Part shown: positions 40,255 to 48,829 of the stretch, one piece after another
How positions within the stretch are numbered: position 1 is the first letter of the stretch
Layout: the number at the start of each line of letters is the position of its first letter
Source: an uncultured Lachnospiraceae bacterium
GTDB taxonomy: Bacteria; Bacillota; Clostridia; Lachnospirales; Lachnospiraceae
Reading direction: 5' to 3'
Length of the DNA: 51,048 bases
Assembly (NCBI GenBank): GCA_902793995.1
Contig: CADBFP010000012.1
Coordinates: 1-51,048, forward strand
The notes under the pieces: generated by a model
What the model saw: the letters and a program-made list of their open reading frames with translations, nothing else
The model's database searches: none
Told to the model about the DNA's origin: nothing
Program-made: the position numbers and the translations under genes

Positions 40255-41789
40255 GCCTTATCACCTCCTGCCATCATCAGGCCCAATTGCTTCTCGTCCG
40301 CTTCCTTCCCGGGCACCCGGCTTACCAGCTGCCCGTCGAAAATCACTTCAATCACATCGGACAAACTCATAATCTCATCCAGTTCGAAGGATACCAGGAG
40401 AATGGCCTTGCCTTTGTTCCGCTGCTCCACCAGGTAAGCGTGGACATATTCAATGGCCCCTACATCCAGACCCCGGGTGGGATTTACCGCGATCAGCAAG
40501 TCCTTGTCATTGTACACTTCCCGGGCGATAATCACCTTTTGCTGATTGCCGCCGGAGAGGGTGCCCGCTGCCCGCTTTTCGCTGCCGCCGGGCCGGATAT
40601 CGAACTTCTTCACCGCCTCCTCCGCGTGAGCGAAGATGGGCTTGCGCTGGAGAATGCCGCCTTTGGCATAGGGGTCCCGTTTATAATTCTGTAAAATCAG
40701 ATTGTCTTCCACGGAGTGGGCCAGCACCAGACCGTGCTTCTGCCGGTCCGCGGGAATGCTGGATACTCCGTGCTCAAAGCCGAAACGGGGAGGTTTGTTA
40801 TAGACGCTGACGCCGCCTACCAGTACCTCGCCGGCGGTGCCTTTTTTCAGACCGGTAATGATTTCCACCAGTTCTGTCTGGCCGTTGCCGTCTATGCCGG
40901 CAATGCCCACGATCTCGCCCCGCCGTACCTTCAGATTCAGACCCTTTAAGATTTCCACGCCCCGGTAGTCCTTGGCGTGCAGGTCCTTCACCTCCAGCAC
41001 CACTTCTCCCGGCTCCATTTCCGGCTTGTCTACCTTAAAGGTTACGTTCCGGCCCACCATTAAATTGGCCAGATCGCTTTCCGTTACCTGCTCCACATCC
41101 ACGGTATCGATGTATTTTCCCAGGCGGATGATGGTGCAGAAGTCTGCGGATTCCTTGATTTCCTTCAGTTTGTGGGTGATCAGGATGATGCTCTTGCCGT
41201 CTGCCGTCAGCTTGTGCATGATCTGAATCAGCTCCAGGATTTCCTGGGGCGTTAAGGAGGAGGTGGGCTCGTCCAGAATCAGAATATCCGCGCCCCGGTA
41301 CAGGGCTTTTAAGATTTCCACCCGCTGCTGCATACCCACGGAGATGTCCTCGATCCGGGCGTCCGGGTCGATGGAAAGGCCGTATTGCTTGGAAATGTCC
41401 AATACATTTTGCCGGGCGGCGGCCATATCCAGGGCCACCCCCTTCACCGGTTCCGTGCCCAGAACGATGTTTTCCGTTACCGTAAAAGGCTGTACCAGCA
41501 TAAAGTGCTGGTGCACCATGCCGATGCCGGCTTTGATGGCATCCCGGGGATTGTTCATCTCGATTTTCTGCCCGTGCACAAGAATATCCCCGGAGGTGGG
41601 TTTAATCAGGCCGTAAAGCTGGTTCATCAAAGTGGATTTCCCGGCCCCGTTTTCCCCCAAAATGGCGTGGATTTCTCCTTTGTGGACGGTGAGATTGATG
41701 CCGTCATTGGCGGTGAAATGTCCGAATTTTTTCACGATATTCCGCATTTCAATGACGGGCTTTGTTAAGTCCACATGTTCTTTTCCCAA
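40251..41789 (-). CDS. Nucleoside ABC transporter tandem ATPase (BMP-type system)
   Basis: The 512-aa protein carries two nucleotide-binding domains. The first has Walker A GENGAGKST (about 42-50), signature SVGMQQRVEIL and Walker B LILDEPTSSL. The second has a degenerate Walker A region (GIDGNGQTEL) and signature LSGGNQQKVI, as usual in RbsA/MglA-type ATPases, where one site is catalytic. The start appears to be TTG at 41789, 9 bases after an AAGGGGG SD. The alternative ATG would remove 14 residues. It has its own promoter, separated from the binding-protein gene by a terminator. Confidence 0.9.
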   Translation of the reverse strand: MGKEHVDLTKPVIEMRNIVKKFGHFTANDGINLTVHKGEIHAILGENGAGKSTLMNQLYGLIKPTSGDILVHGQKIEMNNPRDAIKAGIGMVHQHFMLVQPFTVTENIVLGTEPVKGVALDMAAARQNVLDISKQYGLSIDPDARIEDISVGMQQRVEILKALYRGADILILDEPTSSLTPQEILELIQIMHKLTADGKSIILITHKLKEIKESADFCTIIRLGKYIDTVDVEQVTESDLANLMVGRNVTFKVDKPEMEPGEVVLEVKDLHAKDYRGVEILKGLNLKVRRGEIVGIAGIDGNGQTELVEIITGLKKGTAGEVLVGGVSVYNKPPRFGFEHGVSSIPADRQKHGLVLAHSVEDNLILQNYKRDPYAKGGILQRKPIFAHAEEAVKKFDIRPGGSEKRAAGTLSGGNQQKVIIAREVYNDKDLLIAVNPTRGLDVGAIEYVHAYLVEQRNKGKAILLVSFELDEIMSLSDVIEVIFDGQLVSRVPGKEADEKQLGLMMAGGDKA

Positions 41790-41868
41790 GTGTATTCCCC
41801 CTTCCCCTTATTTGAAGTGTTTTGACGAAAGAATGAATCTTTTTCAGGTTCGTACTTATTATCCTTAT

Positions 41869-41897
41869 ATAATAAGGGGAAGAAGAGGAAAAGTCAA
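41869..41897 (-). promoter_or_regulatory. Promoter of the ABC ATPase/permease/hppA unit
   Basis: On the minus strand TTGACT (41897-41892), a 17-bp spacer and TATTAT (41874-41869), 80 bp before the TTG start. Confidence 0.55.
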
Positions 41898-41930
41898 ACG
41901 AAAATAAAATCAGTATGACGGAGGGAACAC

Positions 41931-41956
41931 AAAAAAAGGGGCGGCCGAAGCCGCCC
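41931..41956 (-). terminator. Intrinsic terminator of the binding-protein gene
   Basis: GGGCGGC (41939-41945) pairs with GCCGCCC (41950-41956), loop CGAA, and a seven-T run on the minus strand. It lies 20 bp after the lipoprotein stop. Some readthrough would feed the transporter genes. Confidence 0.88.
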
Positions 41957-41975
41957 GCTATGAGGGTATTCCCGA

Positions 41976-43118
41976 TTATTTCAGCTCGAAAGCAGGGCAA
42001 TCCGCCACAGTGGTGGGAACTTTGTACTTGCCGGCAATGATATCGGCCTTCTTTTCTTCCACCAGCTTCAGCACATCTTCAGGGATGTGGGTCCGGGTAG
42101 GAGCCAGGTCCACACCGCCGTTGGACAGGTCATACTTGTATTCGCCGCCCTTGTAGGTGCCGGCCTTCACAGCCTTGGAAATATCCTGAGCCGCCACGTC
42201 CACCCGCTTCATGGCGGAGGTGATTACGTGCTCGGGAGACAGAGAAGCCTGGTCCGTATCTACGCCGATGGCCCAGATGCCTTCTTCCGCACAGGCGTTA
42301 ATCACACCGATACCGGTGCCGCCGGCCGCGTGGTAAATCACATCAGCGCCCTTGGTGATCATATCCTTGGCAGCGGTCTGGCCGCCGGGGATATCGCCGA
42401 AAGCGTTGGCATTGTACTGCAGAACCTTCGCATCGGGGCAGGCTTCCAGCACGCCGGTGATGTAGCCGATGCCGAAGAGGTTCATGGTATCGGATACCAT
42501 GCCCTGCACATAGCCGACGGTTTTGCTCTTGGTGACGGAACCGGCCACCAGGCCTACCAGGTAGGAGGCTTCTTCCTGAGCGAACATCAGGCAAGCCACA
42601 TTGGGCAGGTCGGCGCAGGTAGCATCGTCAATGATGGCGAACTTCTGGTCGGGGTTGGCCGTGGCGGCTTCCTTGGTGGCATCCGCCAGCATGTAGCCTA
42701 CGCAGATGATCAGGTCGTAGCCGTCATCGATAAAGGTGTTGATGTTGGTCTGGTAGTCCGCATCCGTCTTGGATTCCAGATACTTGACTTCAAAGGTGGG
42801 GTCTTCCGCCTGCAGGGCCTGCAGACCTTCCCAGGAAGTCTGGTTAAAGGACTTGTCGTTCACGCCGCCTACGTCCGTTACCATACCGATTTTGATTTTA
42901 TCGGAAGTGGGAGCGGGAGCCACGGTGGTCTCCGGGGCTTTGGTGGTCTCGGGAGCCTTGGTGGTCTCCGGGGCTTTGGTGGTCTCAGGAGCCTTGGTGG
43001 TCTCCGGGGCCTTGGTGGTCTCAGGGGCCGCCGTGGTGGTGGGCGTGCTGCCGCCGCCGCAGGCCGCCAGACCCAGTACCAGGCAGATAGACAGGGTAAG
43101 TGCCAGGATCTTCTTCAT
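41976..43118 (-). CDS. BMP-family nucleoside-binding lipoprotein
   Basis: The 380-aa protein has lipobox LAAC with Cys20, then a linker of five or more APETTK units (18-bp tandem repeats), then the BMP domain with KIGMVTDVGGVNDKSFNQTS, WEGLQALQ, FAQEEASYLVGLVAG and YHAAGGTGIGVINAC. The family binds purine nucleosides on the membrane surface and hands them to the permeases at 39097 and 38156. It is transcribed from its own promoter, divergent from the purine operon, with a terminator behind it. This usually gives more binding protein than transporter. Confidence 0.93.
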   Translation of the reverse strand: MKKILALTLSICLVLGLAACGGGSTPTTTAAPETTKAPETTKAPETTKAPETTKAPETTKAPETTVAPAPTSDKIKIGMVTDVGGVNDKSFNQTSWEGLQALQAEDPTFEVKYLESKTDADYQTNINTFIDDGYDLIICVGYMLADATKEAATANPDQKFAIIDDATCADLPNVACLMFAQEEASYLVGLVAGSVTKSKTVGYVQGMVSDTMNLFGIGYITGVLEACPDAKVLQYNANAFGDIPGGQTAAKDMITKGADVIYHAAGGTGIGVINACAEEGIWAIGVDTDQASLSPEHVITSAMKRVDVAAQDISKAVKAGTYKGGEYKYDLSNGGVDLAPTRTHIPEDVLKLVEEKKADIIAGKYKVPTTVADCPAFELK

Positions 43119-43173
43119 TTGTCTCTTCCTCCGTTTATTTCGGCCTTGTATCTGCAGGCCGTATTCGGGCTAT

Positions 43174-43203
43174 ACTATATCATAGAAGAGGCAGAGATTG
43201 CAA
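43174..43203 (-). promoter_or_regulatory. Promoter of the nucleoside-binding lipoprotein gene
   Basis: On the minus strand TTGCAA (43203-43198), an 18-bp spacer and TATAGT (43179-43174), 56 bp before ATG 43118. No purine riboswitch is visible in the leader. Confidence 0.6.
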
Positions 43204-43287
43204 GGGTTTTTTGAGGAGAACCGTCCCGTCCCAAACCTGTCCCATAATCTTATCACAATCTTTTTCTCTCAAAAGCCGGATTTTCCC

Positions 43288-43317
43288 TTGACAGTTTTCC
43301 CCCCTTCCCTTTATACT
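43288..43317 (+). promoter_or_regulatory. Sigma-A promoter of the purine operon
   Basis: Consensus TTGACA (43288-43293), an 18-bp spacer and TATACT (43312-43317), 20 bp before the riboswitch. Confidence 0.82.
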
Positions 43318-43336
43318 TAAAAAGCAATTGAAACGG

Positions 43337-43406
43337 TTTCTTTGTGACTGACGGAAGCGGGGAGCACCCCGGGGGAACAAAGAAATAGTCGGCCGACCGT
43401 CTGGGC
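43337..43406 (+). ncRNA. ZTP riboswitch (pfl motif)
   Basis: Helix P1 is TTTCTTTGT (43337-43345) with ACAAAGAAA (43377-43385). The conserved GUGACUGACGG follows its first strand, then GGGGAGCACCCC hairpin sequence. After a short linker comes the 3' hallmark GGCCGACCGTCTGGGCA (43391-43407). This layout matches the pfl/ZTP aptamer, which binds the AICAR nucleotides ZMP and ZTP when 10-formyl-tetrahydrofolate is short. A terminator overlaps the 3' segment, so ligand binding should let transcription continue into purE. Confidence 0.9.
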
Positions 43407-43438
43407 ACACGAAACGAGTTGTTTTTGTGGCCTTTTTT
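43402..43438 (+). terminator. Riboswitch-controlled terminator before purE
   Basis: GGGCACACGAAAC can pair, with a bulged A, with GTTTTTGTGGCC, followed by TTTTTTCTTTT. The left arm uses the GGGCA needed by the aptamer, so the two structures compete. Confidence 0.8.
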
Positions 43439-43488
43439 CTTTTCGCAGATGGGCTGCAAGTCGCAGAATCATACAGTAAGAGGTTCTT

Positions 43489-43971
43489 ATGAAAAAAATC
43501 GGTATCATTATGGGAAGCGATAGCGATCTGCCGGTGGTGCAGAAGGCTGTCGATACTTTGATTGCCCTGGACATTCCTTATGAAGTCCACATTTATTCCG
43601 CTCACCGGACCCCGGAAGAGGCCCGGGATTTTGCGGTGAATGCCCGGAACAACGGCTTCGGCGCCATCATTGCGGCGGCGGGCATGGCGGCCCATCTGGC
43701 TGGGGCCCTGGCGGCGAATACCACCCTGCCGGTGATCGGAATTCCGCTGAAGTCCTCCGTGCTGGATGGCATGGACGCCCTGCTTTCCACGGTGATGATG
43801 CCCCGGGGCATTCCCGTGGCCACGGTGGCCATAGACGGGGCGGTGAATGCGGCCCTGCTGGCGGCGGAGATTCTGGCGGTGAGCGATGAGTCCCTGGCGG
43901 AAAAACTGGCCCTGCGCCGGGCGGCGGAAGCCGTGGCGGTATTGGAAAAGGATAAGAGTCTGACGATATAA
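43489..43971 (+). CDS. purE: N5-carboxyaminoimidazole ribonucleotide mutase PurE
   Basis: The 160-aa enzyme shows [16 protein letters not shown] (about 4-19), [13 protein letters not shown] with the catalytic His (about 40-52), [15 protein letters not shown] and [12 protein letters not shown]. It moves the carboxyl group of N5-CAIR to give CAIR in de novo purine synthesis, provided a PurK is present. PurK is not in this window. A class II PurE using CO2 directly cannot be excluded. It is the first gene after the ZTP riboswitch. The SD is AAGAGG. Confidence 0.95.
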   Translation: MKKIGIIMGSDSDLPVVQKAVDTLIALDIPYEVHIYSAHRTPEEARDFAVNARNNGFGAIIAAAGMAAHLAGALAANTTLPVIGIPLKSSVLDGMDALLSTVMMPRGIPVATVAIDGAVNAALLAAEILAVSDESLAEKLALRRAAEAVAVLEKDKSLTI

Positions 43972-43992
43972 CTAAAAAAAGGGGAGAACAAA

Positions 43993-44679
43993 ATGAGCAA
44001 GTTAGTGTACACCGGCAAAACCAAAAATGTTTACGCCCTGGAAAACGGCAACTACCTGCTGAAATTCAAGGACGATGTCACCGGCAAGGACGGGGTCTTC
44101 GATCCCGGCGAGAACAGCGTGGGCCTTACCATCGAGGGCGTGGGGGATGTGAACCTCAGGATGAGCATTTATTTCTTTGAAATCCTGAAGGAAAAGGGCA
44201 TTCCCACCCATTATGTCAGCGCCAATCTCCAGGATACCACCATGGAAGTAAAACCTGCCAAGGTATTCGGCCAGGGGCTGGAAGTCATTTGCCGCCTGCG
44301 GGCCGTGGGCAGCTTCCTGCGCCGCTACGCCGAGTATGCGGAAGAGGGCGCCAAACTGCCTTATTATGTGGAAACCACCTTCAAGAACGATGCCAAGGGC
44401 GATCCCTTAGTGACCCGGGACGGCCTGGTGGTGCTGGGAGTCATGACGGAAGAGCAGTACGACGATATGAAGTGCCAGACCCAGGAAATTACCGCCGTGG
44501 TGGCGGAGGAGATGGAAAAACGGGGCATGGAGCTGTATGACATCAAGTTCGAGTTCGGCTATGATGAGGACGGGAATGTCATGCTGATCGACGAAATCGC
44601 CTCCGGCAATATGCGGGTTTACAAGGACGGGCAGTACATCCAGCCCATGGAATTGTCGAAACTGTTTTTTGAGAAGTAA
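43993..44679 (+). CDS. purC: SAICAR synthetase PurC
   Basis: The 228-aa ATP-dependent ligase has [20 protein letters not shown], then [10 protein letters not shown] and [13 protein letters not shown] (matching the VRNxxAGS segment of PurC). The ending [20 protein letters not shown] supplies acidic metal and ADP contacts. It condenses CAIR with aspartate. A GGGGAG SD precedes the ATG. The gap to purE is 21 bp and purF follows 2 bp later, as in a compact operon. Confidence 0.94.
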   Translation: MSKLVYTGKTKNVYALENGNYLLKFKDDVTGKDGVFDPGENSVGLTIEGVGDVNLRMSIYFFEILKEKGIPTHYVSANLQDTTMEVKPAKVFGQGLEVICRLRAVGSFLRRYAEYAEEGAKLPYYVETTFKNDAKGDPLVTRDGLVVLGVMTEEQYDDMKCQTQEITAVVAEEMEKRGMELYDIKFEFGYDEDGNVMLIDEIASGNMRVYKDGQYIQPMELSKLFFEK

Positions 44680-44681
44680 AT

Positions 44682-46106
44682 ATGGGCGGATTTTTTGGTA
44701 TTGCATCAAAAAATGATTGTTTGACGGATGTCTTTTTCGGGGTGGATTACCACTCCCATTTGGGCACCCGTCTGGCGGGGATGGCGGCCTACGATGCGGA
44801 AACAGGCCTGCAGCGCACCATTCACAGCATTTCCGATGCCCCCTTCCGCACCAAGTTTGCGGAGGTCTTCGGCTCCATGAAGGGCAGCAGCGTGATGGGC
44901 TGTATCAGCGACACGGATCCCCAGCCCCTTATTGTCCGCTCCCGCCATGGGAATTACGCCATTTGCGTCACCGGGGTGGTGAATAACGCAGCGGCGCTGA
45001 TCGATCATTATCTGGAGCTTCCCGGTGCCCATATGGGGGGCATGGGAGGCGGCCGGATCAATAATACGGAACTGGTGGCATCCCTCATCAGCGAGCAGCC
45101 CACCCTGGAAGAGGGCATTCATTTTGCCCAGGCCCAGGTGGAGGGCACCGTGTCCGTGCTGATTCTGAAAAATGACGGAACCCTGATAGCGGCCCGGGAC
45201 CGTTTCGGCCGGCTGCCGGTGCATATCGGCCGGCGGCAGGACGGCTACGCCGTGAGTCTGGAATCCTTTGCCTATCAAAAGCTGGGCTTTGAGGACGAGC
45301 AGGAGCTGGGGCCGGGAGAAGTGGTGCAGGTCACCCCGGAAGGCATCATCCAGCTGGCGCCTCCCGGCAAGGAAAAGCGGATCTGCGCCTTTTTGTGGAG
45401 TTATTTCGGCTTCCCCACCGCCGCTTATGAAGGGGTCAGCGTGGAAGCCATGCGCTACCGGAACGGCGCCATTATGGCGCAGAACGAGGCGGAGAGCCTA
45501 AGGGAAATGCAGATCGATTATGTGGGCGGCGTACCGGATTCCGGAACCCCTCACGCCATCGGCTTTTCCAACGAGAGCCATTTGCCCTTCGCCCGGGCCT
45601 TCATCAAATACACTCCCACCTGGAACCGGAGCTTTATGCCACCCACCCAGGCGGACCGGGAGCGGATTGCCAAAATGAAGCAAATCCCGGTGAAGGAATT
45701 GATCGAAGATAAGAACCTTTTATTTGTGGACGATTCCATTGTCCGGGGCACCCAGCTGAAGGAAACCGTGGACTTCCTTTACGAAAGCGGGGCCAAAACC
45801 GTGCATATGCGTTCCGCCTGTCCTCCCATCATGTACGGCTGCAAATTTCTGAATTTCAGCCGCTCCGTTTCGGATATGGATCTGATCGCCCGGCGGGTGA
45901 TCCGGGATCTGGAAGGGGAGGAAGGCCTCCGATATATCGAAGAATACAGCGACGGAAACACGGAGCGGGGCAAGGCCCTGCGGAAAGCCATCAGCGAGCA
46001 GTTCCATTTTGCTTCCCTGGATTTCCAGACCCTGGAGGGGGTGATTCAGGCCATCGGCCTGCCCCGGGAGGATCTGTGCACCTATTGCTGGAACGGAAAG
46101 GAGTAG
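44682..46106 (+). CDS. purF: PurF-type amidophosphoribosyltransferase lacking the N-terminal Cys
   Basis: The 474-aa protein keeps the phosphoribosyltransferase half: PRPP loop LLFVDDSIVRGTQ (about 346-358), RICAFLWSYFGFP, and iron-sulfur-type cysteines in ACPPIMYGC and LCTYCWNGKE. The glutaminase half is recognisable (HLGTRLAGMA, SRHGNYAICVTGVVNN, RDRFGRLPV) but begins MGGFFGIAS instead of MCGI. The nucleophilic Cys expected at position 2 is Gly, and the next Cys is at 13. Without it, glutamine hydrolysis should fail, so the enzyme may use free ammonia or another supplier. I recall similar MGGFFG-starting homologues in other Clostridia, so it is likely a real variant rather than a wrong start. 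It follows purC after 2 bp. Confidence 0.88.
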   Translation: MGGFFGIASKNDCLTDVFFGVDYHSHLGTRLAGMAAYDAETGLQRTIHSISDAPFRTKFAEVFGSMKGSSVMGCISDTDPQPLIVRSRHGNYAICVTGVVNNAAALIDHYLELPGAHMGGMGGGRINNTELVASLISEQPTLEEGIHFAQAQVEGTVSVLILKNDGTLIAARDRFGRLPVHIGRRQDGYAVSLESFAYQKLGFEDEQELGPGEVVQVTPEGIIQLAPPGKEKRICAFLWSYFGFPTAAYEGVSVEAMRYRNGAIMAQNEAESLREMQIDYVGGVPDSGTPHAIGFSNESHLPFARAFIKYTPTWNRSFMPPTQADRERIAKMKQIPVKELIEDKNLLFVDDSIVRGTQLKETVDFLYESGAKTVHMRSACPPIMYGCKFLNFSRSVSDMDLIARRVIRDLEGEEGLRYIEEYSDGNTERGKALRKAISEQFHFASLDFQTLEGVIQAIGLPREDLCTYCWNGKE

Positions 46107-46109
46107 GCT

Positions 46110-47153
46110 ATGGCCGAGCAGTCCCATTCCGCCTCTTATGCGGCGGCAGGCGTGAATATTGAAGCGGGGTATGAAGGGGTGCGCCTCATGAAAAAACATG
46201 TGGAGCGGACCCTGATTCCCGGCGTGGTTTCGGATATAGGCGGTTTCGGGGGGCTCTTTGCCCCGGATCTGGCCGGAATGGAGGAGCCGGTGCTGGTATC
46301 CGGCACCGATGGGGTGGGTACCAAGCAGCGCATTGCCCAGCTGATGGGGGTGCATGATACGGTGGGCATCGACTGCGTGGCCATGTGCGTCAACGATATT
46401 ATCTGCTGCGGCGCCAAGCCTCTGTTTTTCCTGGATTATATTGCCATCGGCAAAAATGAGCCGGAAAAGGTGGCGGAGTTGGTGAGCGGCGTGGCGGAGG
46501 GCTGCGTCCAGGCGGGCTGCGCCTTAATCGGCGGCGAGACGGCGGAGCATCCCGGCACCATGGAACCCGAGGATTACGATCTGGCGGGCTTTTCCGTAGG
46601 CATCGTGGATAAGGCCAAAATCATCGATCACGGCCAAATGGAAGCCGGGGATGCGGTGATTGCCCTGGCATCCTCCGGCATTCATTCCAACGGCTTTTCC
46701 CTGGTGCGGAAGGTCTTTGATGTGGAGCATTGCGATCTGCAGGCCCCGCTGCCGGAGCTGGGGGGAAAGTCCCTGGGAGAGGTGCTGCTGACCCCTACGA
46801 GGATTTATGTAAAACCGGTGCTGGCCCTGCTGGAGCAGATGGCGGTGAAGGGCATTTCCCATATTACCGGGGGCGGTTTTTATGAGAATATCCCCCGGAG
46901 CATTCCTGCGGGCCTGGGGGCCCGGATCCGGAAAGAGGATGTGCGGGTGCTGCCGATTTTCAAATTGCTGCAGGAGAAGGGAAACATCCCGGAACGGGAT
47001 ATGTTCAACACCTTCAATATGGGGGTGGGGATGAGCATCGTGGTGCCTGCCGCAGAGGCGGAGAAGGCGATCCGCATCCTGAAGGAGGCGGGAGAAGAGG
47101 CCTATGTGATAGGCGAGATCATAACTTCTGACGAAAAGGTAGTTTTATGTTAA
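46110..47153 (+). CDS. purM: AIR synthetase PurM
   Basis: The 347-aa enzyme shows [65 protein letters not shown], then [16 protein letters not shown] and [12 protein letters not shown]. It closes FGAM to AIR with ATP. Its stop overlaps the next gene by 7 bp. It starts 3 bp after purF stop. Confidence 0.96.
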   Translation: MAEQSHSASYAAAGVNIEAGYEGVRLMKKHVERTLIPGVVSDIGGFGGLFAPDLAGMEEPVLVSGTDGVGTKQRIAQLMGVHDTVGIDCVAMCVNDIICCGAKPLFFLDYIAIGKNEPEKVAELVSGVAEGCVQAGCALIGGETAEHPGTMEPEDYDLAGFSVGIVDKAKIIDHGQMEAGDAVIALASSGIHSNGFSLVRKVFDVEHCDLQAPLPELGGKSLGEVLLTPTRIYVKPVLALLEQMAVKGISHITGGGFYENIPRSIPAGLGARIRKEDVRVLPIFKLLQEKGNIPERDMFNTFNMGVGMSIVVPAAEAEKAIRILKEAGEEAYVIGEIITSDEKVVLC

Positions 47154-47752
47154 AAAAGATCATTTCCGGCATTACGGCGTCTTCCATCGTGAGTATGGGG
47201 GGCTCGGCTTTTTTGTCCAGCGAGTATAAGTTCGTCGGGGCTTTTCTGTTCACCCTGGGGCTTTTGGGGGTTTCGTATTACGGCCTGAATCTGTACACGG
47301 GAAAAATCGGATACATGATTCAAAAGCACGACCGGGAGGCCTGGTCCACCCTGCTCTGGGGGCTTTTGGGAAACCTGATAGGCGGCGTGCTTTGCGGCCT
47401 GGCTATGGCGGCGGCTTCCCCGGCCCTGGCGGAGAAGGCCAGGGCGGTTTGCGAGGCGAAGCTGGCTCTGTCTCCTTTGGCGGGGCTGATTAAGGGCTTT
47501 TTCTGCGGGGTTCTGATTTATTTGGGGGTGGATATGTTCCGGAATAAGGGGACTCTGGCAGGGATCCTGGTAGGGGTGCCGGTTTTTGTGTTAAGCGGCT
47601 TTGAGCATTCCGTGGCGGATATGTTTTACTTTACCGCCGCCGGGATTTTTTCCCTGAAGGCCCTGGGCTTTGTGGCTTTGATCGTGCTGGGCAACGGCAT
47701 CGGATCTTTGGTTTTCGACCGCCTGCTCTACGGCGCGGGGGTGAAGGAATAA
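47147..47752 (+). CDS. Formate/nitrite-transporter (FNT) family channel
   Basis: The 201-aa protein has about six hydrophobic helices. It shows [24 protein letters not shown] and the family landmark [13 protein letters not shown] (about 143-155), where FocA/NirC members carry GFEHSVANMF and a pore His. It is shorter at the N-terminus than the usual 260-280 residues, so it is a compact member. It should conduct formate or a similar small anion. It overlaps purM by 7 bp and precedes purN, which uses 10-formyl-THF made from formate. A role in balancing the formate pool for purine synthesis is a plausible inference. Confidence 0.8.
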   Translation: MLKKIISGITASSIVSMGGSAFLSSEYKFVGAFLFTLGLLGVSYYGLNLYTGKIGYMIQKHDREAWSTLLWGLLGNLIGGVLCGLAMAAASPALAEKARAVCEAKLALSPLAGLIKGFFCGVLIYLGVDMFRNKGTLAGILVGVPVFVLSGFEHSVADMFYFTAAGIFSLKALGFVALIVLGNGIGSLVFDRLLYGAGVKE

Positions 47753-47756
47753 TCTC

Positions 47757-47823
47757 GCCCTCCCCCTGACGAGGGGGAGGGTGTCACAGCCTCTATGAGG
47801 CTGTGACGGGAGGGGGCGACTTT
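47757..47823 (+). repeat. Complete GTGAGGGCGACTTG-family palindromic element
   Basis: CCCTCCCCCTGACGAGGGGG with AGGG forms the first hairpin. GTCACAGCCTC-TAT-GAGGCTGTGAC is a perfect 11-bp second hairpin. GGGAGGGGGCGACTTT is the tip. The tip's GGGAGGGG lies 8-15 bases before ATG 47824 and is the only SD for purN. Confidence 0.88.
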
Positions 47824-48432
47824 ATGCAAACTACCATCAACACAGCTATTCTGGTTTCCGGGGGCGGCACCAATCTGCAGGCCATCATCGATGCTTCCGG
47901 GCGGGGGGAACTCCCCCATGTGAAGCTGTCCCTGGTGCTTTCTTCCAAAGAAGGGGCCTATGCCCTGGACCGGGCGGCGGCGGCCGGCATCCCGGCTTTT
48001 GTTTGCAGCAAAAAGGCTTTGGGATCTCAGGCGGCCTTTGAAGAAGCGCTGCTGGAAAAGCTGTCGGAATATCAAATCGATATTATTGTCCTGGCGGGGT
48101 TTTTATCGATTCTCAGCGAGGACTTTGTGAAACGCTACGAAAACCGCATACTCAATGTGCATCCTTCCCTGATTCCCGCTTTCTGCGGGGATGGTTTTTA
48201 CGGGCTGAAGGTGCATGAGGCGGCCCTGGCCCGGGGGGTCAAGCTTACCGGGGCCACGGTGCATTTGGTGAATGCGGAGACGGACGGAGGGCCGATTTTG
48301 GCCCAGAAGGCGGTGCGGGTGTATCCGGGGGATACGCCGGAGAGGCTGCAGAAACGCGTGATGCGGCAGGCAGAGTGGAAGCTGCTCCCCGCCGCCCTGG
48401 AGCAGGTAGCGAAGGGGCTCGCCGAAGGATAG
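47824..48432 (+). CDS. purN: GAR transformylase PurN
   Basis: The 202-aa enzyme has VSGGGTNLQAIIDA (about 10-23), then LAGFLSILSEDFV, the catalytic NVHPSLIPAFCG (Asn-x-His) and TGATVHLVNAETDGGPILAQKAV with the Asp (about 140-155). It transfers the formyl group of 10-formyl-THF to GAR. The GTG at 47803 would begin inside the palindromic repeat, so ATG 47824 is chosen. Its SD comes from that repeat. Its TAG stop is followed by GGGGC, similar to the repeat-linked stops elsewhere. Confidence 0.95.
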   Translation: MQTTINTAILVSGGGTNLQAIIDASGRGELPHVKLSLVLSSKEGAYALDRAAAAGIPAFVCSKKALGSQAAFEEALLEKLSEYQIDIIVLAGFLSILSEDFVKRYENRILNVHPSLIPAFCGDGFYGLKVHEAALARGVKLTGATVHLVNAETDGGPILAQKAVRVYPGDTPERLQKRVMRQAEWKLLPAALEQVAKGLAEG

Positions 48433-48761
48433 GGGCTTCGCGGAAACGACGAAAACTTTTCTCGCCCCGCTTCGCAGAAGGGGCATCGAAAAGTATTGTC
48501 GTTCCGCTGCGCCCTGCGCGTAGGGGCGACCATTGGTCGCCCGCTCCCGGGCGGCTCCCCCCTGGGGATCGCAGGCAACGCTTGCCCTCCCCCTGACGAG
48601 GGGGAGGGATGTCAGCGAAGCTGACAGGGAGGGGGCGACTTGCCGCAACCTTCATCGCCCGCTCCCGGGCGGCTCCCCCCTGGGAATCGCAGGCAACGCT
48701 TGCCCTCCCCCTGACGAGGGGGAGGGATGTCAGCGAAGCTGACAGGGTGAGGGCGACTTGC
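48433..48761. repeat. Tandem repeat block between purN and the IMP cyclohydrolase gene
   Basis: No gene is seen here. ACGACGAAAACTTTTC (about 48447) and GAAAAGTATTGTCGT (about 48487) form an imperfect long hairpin. A GTAGGGGCGACCATTGGTCG unit follows. Two copies of a 107-bp unit lie at 48537-48643 and 48655-48761, 118 bp apart, with three differences. Each contains the CCCTCCCCCTGACGAGGGGG hairpin, GTCAGC/GCTGAC and the GGCGACTTG tip. Confidence 0.88.
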
Positions 48762-48829
48762 AGGACAGCAATATCCGACTATCATTATCAACCACCCATA
48801 TAGTAATACTTTATTTTACGGAGGAAACC

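Noticed and set aside
42920-43030. Regular 18-bp tandem repeats that might be taken for a CRISPR array
   Set aside because: They are adjacent, without spacers, in frame, and encode the APETTK linker of the lipoprotein.
42087-43214. Long open frame on the plus strand rich in Gly and Leu (375 codons)
   Set aside because: It is opposite the nucleoside-binding lipoprotein gene. Its repeats mirror the APETTK linker repeats.
43119-43287. Search for a purine riboswitch before the nucleoside-binding lipoprotein gene
   Set aside because: The 56-bp leader after the promoter has no purine-aptamer core or terminator.
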